This document shows positions 20,328-28,216 of a DNA stretch of 64,000 nucleotides, piece by piece. The position numbers were made by a program, and so were the translations under genes. Under the pieces are notes generated by a model. That model saw nothing but the letters and a program-made list of their open reading frames with translations. It did not search any database and was not told the DNA's origin. The first letter of the stretch is position 1. Every line of letters begins with the position of its first letter. The stretch is from an uncultured Paracoccaceae bacterium (lineage in GTDB: Bacteria; Pseudomonadota; Alphaproteobacteria; Rhodobacterales; Rhodobacteraceae): positions 186,001 through 250,000 of the forward strand of contig CATOSB010000001.1 in the NCBI GenBank assembly GCA_951812305.1, read 5' to 3'.

Positions 20328-21221
20328 CTATATCTGGTATTCGACCTGCCTGATTGTTTCCGGCACGGTTATGGGTCCCATTTTAACTTTGGTTTTCCCG
20401 AGCATATAGGCTGCGACACACGAGATGAGGTGTACGAATGCGTTGGCAGGCGATCTGTGTCGAGTGTGTTCCAGTCCCATGCTGGTTTTCAACTTATCGA
20501 ACAGAGTTTCGATGATGAACCGCCTTCGCAACAGGATTTTGTTCAGGATTGGCAGGAGATAGTTTTTCATGTTGCGGCGAATGCCGGTGACGAGGTGGAG
20601 CCCACGCTGCCAGAGCCGTTGGAAGAGGGATTTGGAGATATAGCCCTTATCAGCAAATATTTTGCCTTCGAGGCCCGCGATCATGGCTTCAAACGGCTTT
20701 CGATCATCGACATTACCTGCCGTGATTTTGACGGCCATGATCTCCCCCTTGTTGTTGATGATTAGATGCAGTTTGAAGCCAAAGAACCAGCCCATTGTGC
20801 TGCGACCGCGCTTTGCCAGCCCCTTGAAGACCTTGTTTCGATTAATGCGGGCATTGTGGCAGACCGCGAGCTTAGTGCTGTCGGCAAAATAGACGCCGGT
20901 TTTTTCACCGCTGAAGCAGTGCAGCAGTATGCAAAACGGCACCATTAATCTTGGCATGAGGCTGACAAACCGACCATAGCTCGGGAGGTTGCCAAAGCAG
21001 TCACGGTATTTCTGCTCAACGCCATAAATCCAATAATGTTTGAAGTCCTTGAACGGCGACAAGTGAAACAAGACCATGATGAACAGGCTCTCCCCCAGGG
21101 TCAGCTTGCCGGAGCGAAGCCTCTGACGACCCGAGGGGATCAACCGGTGGCGCTCCCAGTCCTCGTAGGTTTTTGCAAAATCATCGAGACAGACAAAAAG
21201 TGCGGTGTTAGTGATCGACAT
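20328..21221 (-). CDS. IS982 family transposase
   Basis: 297 residues from ATG 21221, the same start and length as the copy at 63105-63998. Family motifs are [39 protein letters not shown], then [12 protein letters not shown] and the Glu-bearing [20 protein letters not shown]. Together they give the DDE triad of IS982. The gene is intact and its partner copy appears nearly identical, which suggests recent activity. Confidence 0.92.
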   Translation of the reverse strand: MSITNTALFVCLDDFAKTYEDWERHRLIPSGRQRLRSGKLTLGESLFIMVLFHLSPFKDFKHYWIYGVEQKYRDCFGNLPSYGRFVSLMPRLMVPFCILLHCFSGEKTGVYFADSTKLAVCHNARINRNKVFKGLAKRGRSTMGWFFGFKLHLIINNKGEIMAVKITAGNVDDRKPFEAMIAGLEGKIFADKGYISKSLFQRLWQRGLHLVTGIRRNMKNYLLPILNKILLRRRFIIETLFDKLKTSMGLEHTRHRSPANAFVHLISCVAAYMLGKTKVKMGPITVPETIRQVEYQI

Positions 21222-21349
21222 GAGTGGCGGTCCATATTGTGTCGCTTTTGAACCTTGAATCATGGGGCAACGTACCTGGAAACCCCTCTCACCCCATACT
21301 AATCACGGGGGCATTCAGGCTGGTCAACACGGGGCAAAAGGTGCGCGCC

Positions 21350-21790
21350 ATGGAGAACAACTTCCCAATCAACGAAGATCTCGCTTATGAGAAGATCCGG
21401 GACCTCATGTTCGACATGATGGAAGAGGACCCCAACCGTTTCTACGCCCTCACGGATAAGCTCAATGAACTGGCTGCGCTCCCTAAAAGAACCATGACAC
21501 TTGTGCTCGATCTGATGGCTGCCACTCCCTTTCAGGTGATCATCCCGAAACACGTACGGAAAAATGACCCTGATACATTCAAAGCAGATCACGAAACCGT
21601 TTCAAATGTTCTATTTCTTGGAGAGTTTGGCGGAATTGCCGTTGAACTGGAGCCAAATGAGGCTTTGAGAGAACCGAGGATCATTTCCATAACAATGGTG
21701 GAAATCCCTCATCGCAACCCTCTGCGAAAAAGGGTCAACGAGTATCGTAAAAAACGAATCAAAAAACTACGAAAAAATTCTGTCGAGTAG
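21350..21790 (+). CDS. Passenger protein of the IS982 element, function unknown
   Basis: 146 residues from ATG 21350, opposite in strand to the transposase and inside the IS982 ends. The protein is acidic at the N-terminus (NEDLAYEKIRDLMFDMMEED), has a hydrophobic middle (TMTLVLDLMAATPFQVIIP) and a very basic tail (RKRVNEYRKKRIKKLRKN). The basic tail would suit nucleic-acid binding, but I recognise no family. The frame is open further upstream to 21224, without a better start. It is either a cargo gene or host DNA captured between two IS982 ends. Confidence 0.6.
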   Translation: MENNFPINEDLAYEKIRDLMFDMMEEDPNRFYALTDKLNELAALPKRTMTLVLDLMAATPFQVIIPKHVRKNDPDTFKADHETVSNVLFLGEFGGIAVELEPNEALREPRIISITMVEIPHRNPLRKRVNEYRKKRIKKLRKNSVE

Positions 21791-21829
21791 TGCACTGGTG
21801 ACGCCAACGTCTTATCCAGAATCGGGGTT

Positions 21830-22351
21830 ATGAAGCATCTTCGCAGGAAGCGAAGGCCTTGTTTGAAGAGGGAGCAGAGTGATCTTCGGGTTTTTCGAAC
21901 CCCCTTTTTTCTCCGCTTTGGGCGACCATTTGTTCATCCGCTGCACCTGCTGAAACGGCCCAATACATGGCTATTGCCATGACAAGAATAAGCCTTTCCA
22001 GTCGATCCGGCTTTTTGATCTGACTTTGCGCGATGCCAAACCCACGGGTCTTGAAGTCCGAGAACATAGATTCAATCCCCCACCGTAACCCGTAGTCAAG
22101 AACAGTGTATTGCGAAGGCTTTGCATCCATCGCGATAATCCATGGTTCAGGGTGGCCTTCATCATGCAGTACGCCGATATTCGTAAACACACCCGACCCA
22201 TAAAGCTCTGCGTTTATAAGGCCCTGGGGCATCAGGTCCTTGATCTCACCACAAGACAACTCTCCACCTAGGTGCTGTAAGGTCAGGTTGCCTTTCAAGC
22301 GAATTCGATATCCCCATCCCGCTTTTTGGCAATAGTGTATTAACTTTTCTG
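21830..22351 (-). pseudogene. IS4 family transposase, C-terminal fragment
   Basis: Encodes the last third of an IS4 transposase, beginning EKLIHYCQKAGWGYRIRLKG at the IS66 border. It keeps the Y-(2)-R-(3)-E-(6)-K signature YGLRWGIESMFSDFK. It aligns with, but differs at many positions from, the complete transposase at 41023-42117, so it is a different IS4 lineage. It is truncated upstream by IS66 and, at its last codons, by IS982. Confidence 0.85.
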
Positions 22352-23953
22352 GTAACTCCCAAGCACCCTGTCCGATAGGGTTGCGGGGTTTTGTTCCGTC
22401 AGAGCCGTGCGATGATCTGAGGTGGTGACAGGGTCAGGATTTCCAGGATGTTGAACCGGTGTTTTCTGGCCGTCGAGATGACGGACCTGATGTCGGCGAA
22501 GACCCGCGCGCCCTCGAGGGTGCGGAAGGTGCCCGAGATTTTCATGCGCAGCTTCATCATGCGCAGGTCCTGTTCGGCCTGATTGTTTGTGAATGGGACC
22601 GCGAAGTCGGCGATGAATCGCAAAACGTCATCGCGGTAGTCACGCAGGCGGAGGAGCAGGTTGTGGCCTGGCCGCCTGGCTTTTCGGCCGCGGGTGCCGG
22701 GGCTTTTGGCCAGCGGGGGCTGGCGTTCGTGGAAGGCGAGCCCCTTGGCGAGGATCGCCATGTATCTGGTGACTATACCCTGGCGAACCAGTTCCGGGAG
22801 TTCGGTCTCGCCTTGATCCTGAGCCGCGCATCTGAGCTGATTGGCGCTATGAAGCACTGCGCTCATCTCCGTCGCCCAAGGCTCTTTTTCGATCTCTTCG
22901 ATGGCCTTGAGTTCGCGCAAGTGATGCGCCCCGCAGAGGGCGTGGGCGTCCACTCCGCTCATATGGGCGTAGTAGGGTTTCCAGTGATCATGAATGATCG
23001 TCCCGCCGGTCAGGAAGGTTGGAACAGCACCGCGTTTGGCGCTGATGCGGTAATGGGTGAAGGCGGTATCGCAGATCGTGTGCAGCCAGTGCAGCTTGCC
23101 GGCAACACGAAGTCCGGTCTCGTCCAGATGCCGAACGCCGCCTTCGGCAAGCCGGGCGAGAATGTGTTCAACCACGACACCCATCTTATTTGCCGCGCCG
23201 CGCGTCCAGTTGGTCACGCTGGCCGCGCACAAGCTGGTGGCCCCAAACAGGTCGCGCATAAGCTGGCAGACCCGATCCTCGGGTATCAGCTGCTGAACAT
23301 TGCAATAGACCGCCACTGCCCGCATGCGCGTGCCATATTGCACATGCGCGGCCACGCCATCGGGAAAGCCAGCCGTCGTCGTGGCTCGACAATGGTCGCA
23401 ACAATAAACCGCCGCCTGATGCTCGGTGACCTCCAGGCGTGGCGCAGGCAAGTCGAACACCTGACGCTTCTCGATCCCTTTCACCATCTCCGCCGTCAGG
23501 GCGCTCTGACAGGCGCTGCAATGCGTCGCCTCATGCCGTTCGACAAAGTCGGGTGTTGACGTCTGGCGCAGGGTGTCGCCCCGGTGGCCAACTTGGCCGC
23601 CACTTTTCTTTCCGGATTTGCCACGCAGGCTGCGCGGGGCTGGCTTCTTCAGGCCATCACTTGAAGGGGGCTTGCTGCTATTGCTGCTGTTCTTGGCCAA
23701 CTGTCGGCGCAGGTCCGTGATCTCTTCCGCCATGCTCGCCAACGCAGCTTCAAGCTCAGCGATCCGACGCAGAGCCGTGGCGAGAAGTTGTTCAAGGGCG
23801 GCAACCTGATCCATCCCACCACTGATTCAGAGAAATCAACCCGGCGCCACAGAATTCAGACAAGAAAGAAAAAAAAACACGCGCAAAATGGCAAATTCGA
23901 CTCACCATAAAACTGACAATAACACTCAAACGTGGGGGGTGCTTGGGAGTTAC
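22352..23953 (-). mobile_element. IS66-family element (ISBst12-like, tnpC only), copy 1
   Basis: About 1,602 bp with ends GTAACTCCCAAGCACCC and its complement. It carries a single tnpC and no tnpA/tnpB, like the ISBst12 subgroup. It is nearly identical to copy 2 at 51257-52857. Flanking octamers (CTTTTCTG left, TGAAAAAC right) do not match, so this copy has lost its target duplication. Confidence 0.88.
22399..23814 (-). CDS. IS66 family transposase TnpC
   Basis: 471 residues. The N-terminus is a leucine-rich coiled coil (LEQLLATALRRIAELEAALA), followed by the conserved NSSNSSKPPSSDGLKKP linker and a zinc-finger-like Cys/His region (HCSACQSALT, YCCDHCRATT). The DDE core follows (RHLDETGLRV, FVPFTNNQAEQDLRM-like). 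Complete and apparently functional. Differs from copy 2 by at least one residue (HERQ versus HERR). Confidence 0.93.
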   Translation of the reverse strand: MDQVAALEQLLATALRRIAELEAALASMAEEITDLRRQLAKNSSNSSKPPSSDGLKKPAPRSLRGKSGKKSGGQVGHRGDTLRQTSTPDFVERHEATHCSACQSALTAEMVKGIEKRQVFDLPAPRLEVTEHQAAVYCCDHCRATTTAGFPDGVAAHVQYGTRMRAVAVYCNVQQLIPEDRVCQLMRDLFGATSLCAASVTNWTRGAANKMGVVVEHILARLAEGGVRHLDETGLRVAGKLHWLHTICDTAFTHYRISAKRGAVPTFLTGGTIIHDHWKPYYAHMSGVDAHALCGAHHLRELKAIEEIEKEPWATEMSAVLHSANQLRCAAQDQGETELPELVRQGIVTRYMAILAKGLAFHERQPPLAKSPGTRGRKARRPGHNLLLRLRDYRDDVLRFIADFAVPFTNNQAEQDLRMMKLRMKISGTFRTLEGARVFADIRSVISTARKHRFNILEILTLSPPQIIARL

Positions 23954-24068
23954 TGAAAAACAAACATTTCCCAACAAACCAGCCTCCAATATCAGCAGTG
24001 GAGACTCCTTGAATCACACAGATCAGACAAACGTCAAATCAGATCCGGAAATTTTGAAGGGTGGTAAG
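23954..24068 (-). repeat. IS4-family left end, 115-bp fragment
   Basis: On the minus strand it starts CTTACCACCCTTCAAAATTT and stops within the first codons of the transposase at TTTCAG, where IS66 begins. It looks identical to the start of the complete IS4 copy at 40944. Confidence 0.85.
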
Positions 24069-24077
24069 AGTGAGTAG

Positions 24078-24780
24078 CCAGGGCAATCGCGCTTCAAAAG
24101 CCCTTGATGAGTGTTCGCAGGAAGTCATTGCTCCAGCCTGCTTTTTTGAACTTCCCACGGTTTGACCCTTTTGCAGGGTTGGCCTTGATGATGTTCAATG
24201 CGATCCGTCTCAAGGCAGCAAAGTTCGCTGGCGCGTGGTCTTTTCGCGCGCGGTGTTGGTCATCGTTCATCACCACGTCGAGAGACCAATGCAAACTGTT
24301 CTCGATCTGCCAGTGGCCACGGATCAGTGAGGCGGCGGTCTGAGCTGTGTGACATTTGGAGAGCAGATAGAGCCGCTCGGAATGGCTGGTTTTGTCACCC
24401 ACCGTTCGCCTGGAAACGACGTGGACAAAGGCCTGAAGATGCGGCCAGTTGTGGGTGCTCGCCAGATATTCCGGCACATCGTAAACGCAATATGACCGTT
24501 CCTCGATGCGACCATGGTCAGCATCAACAATGTCATATTCATCAATGCAATCAGTGCCCTGATCTTCCACAAAGGCCCGCACATCGGCCAGCATGTCGCC
24601 CTGATTACCCTTGAGCTGCAGGCTGTAGTCGCCACCCTCTTTTACGATCAATTCGCAGGTCGCGCGCTGGCAGTGTAACGCATCGGCGGTGAGGGTGATG
24701 CCGCGGATAAGATCGCAGAACTTGTGACGTGGTGCATTGCCCCCACGAGGGTCAGATATATCATTGAAATAGCTGTCTAA
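24078..24780 (-). pseudogene. ISAs1 family transposase, internally deleted
   Basis: The terminus CAGGGCAATCGCGCTTC at 24078 and the coding end at 24094 belong to an ISAs1 element. The C-terminal two-thirds is typical (RATCELIVKEGGDYSLQLKG, then IRGHWQIENSLHWSLDVV and the HRARKDHAPANFAALRRIA block). The N-terminal piece LDSYFNDISDPRGG...HKFCDLIRG is fused directly to ITLTADALHCQ, so about 120-130 residues, including the first catalytic Asp region, are missing. The first codons abut the transposon end at 24782. Not functional. Confidence 0.82.
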
Positions 24781-24781
24781 T

Positions 24782-25000
24782 TGTAGGCGCTTGCAAACAT
24801 CCGGGTTTCGACCTGCAAACATCGTGTAATTTCTGCCGGGATTATCTGCGACTATCGGGGTGCTCAAACCGGGATTATCTGCGAACGAGCCGGGATTAGT
24901 TGCAACCAGCCTGCAAACATCGGGGTTTGCCGGGATTAGTTGCGACTATCGGCTGTCTTGGAAACGCTCGTTTGCCGGGCACCAGCATGGTGTCATTGCC
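24782..25000. repeat. Left end of a Mu/Tn402-like transposon with multiple short repeats
   Basis: Starts TGTAGGCGCTTGCAAACATC and holds four copies of CCGGGATTA-(2)-TGC and three of TGCAAACATC-(1)-GGGTT within about 190 bp. The same end recurs at 32270-32462, 49733-49850 and 50440-50632. Arrays of this kind are typical binding sites for DDE transposases that work with an AAA+ partner. Confidence 0.7.
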
Positions 25001-25096
25001 TGACATTGGCTCCGCTCGATAATATCGCCTGTTTACCCTGTCCAGGTATCACGGTATGAGTTTTTAGCTTACTGACGGAATTCTGGACTATCCTCC

Positions 25097-25426
25097 ATGC
25101 TTATTGGCTATTGCCGCGTCTCTACAGACGATCAGACGCTGGATCTTCAGCGTGATGCGTTGCAGGTGGCGGGGTGCGAGCGGATTTATGAGGACAAGGC
25201 GGGTGGGGCGAAGGCTGACCGGCCTGGATTGAAGGAGGCGCTCGGCCAACTTCGCGATGGCGATACTCTTGTCGTCTGGCGGCTGGATCGGCTGGGCCGA
25301 TCGCTGAGAGATTTGATTTTGCGGGCCGAGGCGCTGAACGAACAGGGCATCGGGCTGCGCAGCCTGCAGGAGAGCATCGATACGGACAGTGCCAGCGGCC
25401 AGTTGATCTTCCACACCCTCGCATGA
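25097..25426 (+). pseudogene. Serine resolvase, catalytic domain only (truncated)
   Basis: 109 residues of a TnpR-type serine recombinase. The nucleophile Ser is in IGYCRVSTDDQ, and DTLVVWRLDRLGRSLRDL carries conserved Arg residues. It ends at LIFHTLA, where the usual EFERNLIRERT helix and the C-terminal helix-turn-helix should follow. The stop overlaps the next reading frame (ATGA 25423-25426). The loss looks like a deletion that fused the resolvase to an internal piece of the integrase gene. Confidence 0.85.
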
Positions 25427-25884
25427 CCCGCGCCCCTGTGGCGGTTCGGTTCGAGGCAAAACATACCAACGAATGCTGGCAGTTTGACATGAGCCCATCC
25501 GATCTGAAGCATGTCGATCAGCCGGAATGGATCGATCCGGCGCGCGGCAAGCCAACCCTGATGTTGTTCAGCGTTGTCGATGACCGATCCGGGATCGCGT
25601 ATCAGGAGTATCGTTGCGTCTATGGCGAAGACGCGGAGTCTGCGCTGCGCTTCCTGTTCAACGCGATGGCACCCAAGGACGACAATCCCCTGCAGGGAAT
25701 TCCCGGTATGCTGTATCTGGACAACGGCCCGGTCGCCCGCAGCCTGGTGTTCCAGACGATGATGGAAAGGCTCGGTGTGGACTGGCGGACGCACATGCCA
25801 GCGGGAAAGGACGGCAAACTGTGGGGTGACAAAAGTCTTTGGGAAGCGGGACTATCCGGGCCTATTCGGGATGAAGTGGGATGA
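25423..25884 (+). pseudogene. DDE integrase/transposase core fragment
   Basis: An internal fragment of an rve-type integrase: ECWQFDMSPSDLKHVDQPEW (first Asp), TLMLFSVVDDRSGIAYQEYR, and GMLYLDNGPVARSLVFQTMM (second Asp, followed by N as in DNG). The N-terminal helix-turn-helix part and the Glu with the C-terminal domain are missing. The last 20 or so residues no longer look like the family. With the resolvase and the AAA+ ATPase tail at 32183 and 49930 it defines a heteromeric transposon now scattered in pieces. Confidence 0.75.
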
Positions 25885-26194
25885 GAATTGAAATTTCCCG
25901 CCAGATCAGGGCTTTGAGCGCCTGGTGCGGCACGGACCTGATGGCCACGTCAAATTCGGCCCGCGCCATAAGTTTTTCAGAATCGGCGCGTTTCGGGGTG
26001 TGCGAACCCGCTGGAAACGGTGTTTTTCGGGGGGTCGTTTTTCACCGGATTTTCCGGGCGTTTCGGGGGCGGCTTTTTTCGCGCTTCCCGGTGCTTCCGC
26101 AGCCACGATAATCCTGCCCTTGCAAGGGGCCTGCACACTCCCTGCAAGGGGCCTGCACACTCCCTGCAAGGCGCTTGCGACGGACGTGCGGGTG
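25885..26194. other. Spacer between transposon fragment and phage relic
   Basis: No recognised gene. The minus strand at about 25864-25968 holds a 34-codon frame beginning MARAEFDVAIRSVPHQALKA that could be a phage gene tail, but I cannot identify it. A 22-bp tandem repeat occupies 26121-26178. Confidence 0.4.
26121..26178. repeat. 22-bp tandem repeat, 2.6 copies
   Basis: Two identical 22-base units starting TGCAAGGGGCCTGCACACTC, followed by a partial third (TGCAAGGCGCTTGC). A palindrome CCCTTGCAAGGG overlaps the first unit. It lies between the phage gene at 26195 and the transposon fragment. Confidence 0.75.
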
Positions 26195-26596
26195 TCAGCT
26201 GCAGGGCATGTCGTAGCCGAGGAACGAGCCGTCCTCGTATCGGTCGGTAATGTTGCCTTCCGCATCGCGTCTGGCGCGCGGGGCGGGTTCCATGGGGCTG
26301 AGGTCGACGCCGTCGAAGACGGGCGGCAGGGTCGAACGCAGCGGCTCGTAGAGTATCCCGCTGAAGGCGAACCCGAGCAGCCAGAGGAAGTCGGCCGGAT
26401 CGTGCGCGGGATTGTGGAGGTAGAGCACACGTCCCTCGGAGGAGCAATCCACCGGCGTGGGCCGGGCGAGGTCCCGTTGCATGTCCGGTATATCTGAATG
26501 TGTACCGGTAACGGTGCCCGCCACGTCGTCCCAGATCACGGTGCGCATCTCGCGCCCGTAGAGCATGTCGGGAAGGTTGATGGTGTGCACGGTCAT
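26195..26596 (-). CDS. Hypothetical protein downstream of the MuF head gene
   Basis: 133 residues with no motif I recognise. Sequence features are an N-terminal LPDMLYGREMRTVIWDDVAG, a central tryptophan/proline-rich stretch and an acidic C-terminus ending MPCS. It is on the same strand as, and 21 bases downstream of, the head morphogenesis gene, so it was probably part of that phage operon. No signal peptide or membrane helix is evident. Confidence 0.6.
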   Translation of the reverse strand: MTVHTINLPDMLYGREMRTVIWDDVAGTVTGTHSDIPDMQRDLARPTPVDCSSEGRVLYLHNPAHDPADFLWLLGFAFSGILYEPLRSTLPPVFDGVDLSPMEPAPRARRDAEGNITDRYEDGSFLGYDMPCS

Positions 26597-26617
26597 GGGG
26601 TGCTCTCGCTATCGTCG

Positions 26618-28147
26618 CTATGCGGGATCGTAATGGAAGAGGAGGCCCAGCACCAGATCGAGCATCTCCGGATCGTCGCGCACGAGCTTGTCCAGATCAG
26701 CGCCACGTCGACCGGGCAGCCTGTGGAAGAGGATCTGGAAGGCGCGGGTCATGACCTCGGCGGCATTGCCGCCTGCGTATTCGCGCCCGAAATACTCATC
26801 GACATACTGGTCGCGCCGCCCGGTGGCCCGGTAGGGGTCGAGCAGGATGAGAGGCTCACGGTCGCCGCCGGGCCGGGTGGTGCGGCGGATATGGAGGTCC
26901 TGGAAGAGACGGTCGATCCCTGGCATCACCGCTTGCAGGTGATGGGCATATTCATGGGTGGCGTTGGAGGGGTCGCGGGAGGTGATGGCCCAGGCCCTGT
27001 TGTCGGCCTTGGTCAGCCGGTCGCGCCCGATGGGTACCGGCCCTCGTGTGGCGGCGGGGGCATAGCTGCCGCCGAGCGGCACGGTATTGGCGCGCGCCAC
27101 CCAACTGGCCGGGAATCGCTGCGCGGCGGCATGGACGGCGTCGGCGGCGCCCCGGTCCTGTCCGCCCGTGCGCAGGGGCGTGACGGATGCCGCCACGGTT
27201 CCGGCCCCGCGGCTGGCTGTGAGGCCCCGGGCGACAAGGCGGCGCAGGCGATCGGCAAAGCCCGCCTGGTCCGGGGCCAGTCCGGTGGCATCGACAAGCT
27301 GCTTGCGGGTCTCGCGTCCGCGCACGATCCATTCGGTGACATCCGTTGTGGCCGCGCGCGCAAGCGCGGGCGGGGTGTCTGCGAGTCGGTCTTTCAGGAT
27401 CGCGCTGGCATCGGCCACGGGGTCGACGGCACCGGGATTGTGGGCAAAGCCCGGATCGATACCCATGGGTACGTCCTGAACCTCTCCGGTTCGGCGGTTG
27501 ATCCAGGGCCTTGTGCGGTTCCATCCCTCGGGCGGTCCGGGCGAGGGTGTGAAGCCGAAGCGCTCCAGATCGGCATCCGAGAGCGTCTGCACGGTGCAGC
27601 GGCAGTGCCAGCCGCAGGGCGGGAAGTGGGTCTGCCAGAACGGGTGGTCCCAGCGCAGGACGGTGCCGTGCCAGTCCCGGTGCAGGGGCCTTGTGCGGTC
27701 ATCGAGCGTGGCGATATATCGGACCCATGGGCGGCGGTCGGCCAGGCGGGTGATCTGCGCCCATTTGCCGGCGGCGGTGGCCATGCGCAGATTGGTGTCG
27801 AAGATGGTTCTGAGCCGACGGGGTGAGCCGAACTGGACCACGCGGGTCTCGCCGGTCTTCGGGTCCGTCATGGTCTTGCGGCCCCACCAGCCCCTGGCGC
27901 GCAGGACCGGTTCCAGTTCGGCCTGGAAGCTCTCGAGCGTGGTGCCTTCGGTAAACGCCCGCTCCATGGCCTCGCGGATATCGGTCAGGATGTCGATCCG
28001 CGCGACCTTGGCCACCGTGAAGGAGCGGGCATGCTGCGCTGCGGATGTGTCGCGCCAGTCATAGCCGATATGCATGCCCTTGGCGCGGAAGAATTCAATC
28101 GCCTCCTCGGGGGGCACGTCCATGATCACAGGCGCGGGATCAGCCAT
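26618..28147 (-). CDS. Mu gpF-like head morphogenesis protein with C-terminal zincin-like domain
   Basis: 509 residues. The N-terminal half is the phage Mu F / SPP1 gp7 family: RFTEGTTLESF-like AFTEGTTLESFQAELEPVLR, the RTIFDTNLRMATAAGKW block and the metal-binding signature FPPCGWHCRCTVQTLSDADL. The C-terminal 150 residues add a zinc-peptidase pattern: HEYAHH at residues 398-403 with a possible third ligand in NAAEVMTRAF (Glu near 464). MuF proteins are minor head components, and their C-terminal domains often carry toxin or enzyme modules. The portal gene ends three bases upstream. The gene looks complete despite the ruined phage context. Confidence 0.82.
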   Translation of the reverse strand: MADPAPVIMDVPPEEAIEFFRAKGMHIGYDWRDTSAAQHARSFTVAKVARIDILTDIREAMERAFTEGTTLESFQAELEPVLRARGWWGRKTMTDPKTGETRVVQFGSPRRLRTIFDTNLRMATAAGKWAQITRLADRRPWVRYIATLDDRTRPLHRDWHGTVLRWDHPFWQTHFPPCGWHCRCTVQTLSDADLERFGFTPSPGPPEGWNRTRPWINRRTGEVQDVPMGIDPGFAHNPGAVDPVADASAILKDRLADTPPALARAATTDVTEWIVRGRETRKQLVDATGLAPDQAGFADRLRRLVARGLTASRGAGTVAASVTPLRTGGQDRGAADAVHAAAQRFPASWVARANTVPLGGSYAPAATRGPVPIGRDRLTKADNRAWAITSRDPSNATHEYAHHLQAVMPGIDRLFQDLHIRRTTRPGGDREPLILLDPYRATGRRDQYVDEYFGREYAGGNAAEVMTRAFQILFHRLPGRRGADLDKLVRDDPEMLDLVLGLLFHYDPA

Positions 28148-28149
28148 TG

Positions 28150-28216
28150 TCAGTCGAGGCCGGGCTTTTGGCGGATGGCAGCCTTTGCCGGATCGCCTGC
28201 GATCCGGGCCAACTCA
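28150..28216 (-). pseudogene. C-terminal remnant of a Mu-like portal protein
   Basis: Only about 20 codons survive, reading ELARIAGDPAKAAIRQKPGL-D-stop, directly upstream of the MuF gene, where the DUF935/gp29 portal gene sits in Mu-like phages. It is cut by the IS630 end. The call is from position and a short tail, so it is tentative. Confidence 0.5.

Larger units (their letters stand above)
20307..21829. mobile_element. IS982-family element with passenger gene
   Basis: 1,523 bp bounded by inverted ends AACCTGAGTTCTGGATAAG and (reverse) AACCCCGATTCTGGATAAG, flanked by a direct ATGA on both sides (20303-20306 and 21830-21833). Removing it together with one ATGA rejoins the IS4 transposase tail in alignment with the complete copy. 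Typical IS982 elements are near 1 kb. The extra 500 bp on the right holds a separate plus-strand gene. Confidence 0.8.
20246..24068 (-). mobile_element. Chimeric IS4-family relic holding IS982 and IS66 insertions
   Basis: Both outer ends match the IS4-type terminus CTTACCACCCTTCAA, as in the complete copy at 40944-42133. Inside are IS982 (20307-21829) and IS66 (22352-23953). The right piece (23954-24068) looks identical to the first 115 bases of the complete copy. The left piece (to 22351) encodes only the last third of a clearly diverged transposase. The middle of the gene is absent and the IS66 has no target duplication. The relic therefore joins halves of two different IS4 copies. Confidence 0.8.

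Noticed and set aside
22459..23559. 366-codon plus-strand frame opposite IS66 tnpC, also at 51364-52464
   Set aside because: Exact antisense of the transposase; its repetition only reflects the duplicated IS.
20240..24085. Possible target duplication around the outer IS4 relic (TAGCCA on both sides)
   Set aside because: The right copy is displaced by five or so bases from the IS end and the match is only six bases; the relic is a recombination product, so none is expected.
26498..27826. 442-codon plus-strand frame opposite the MuF gene
   Set aside because: Antisense to a gene with clear MuF motifs and no ribosome site of its own.
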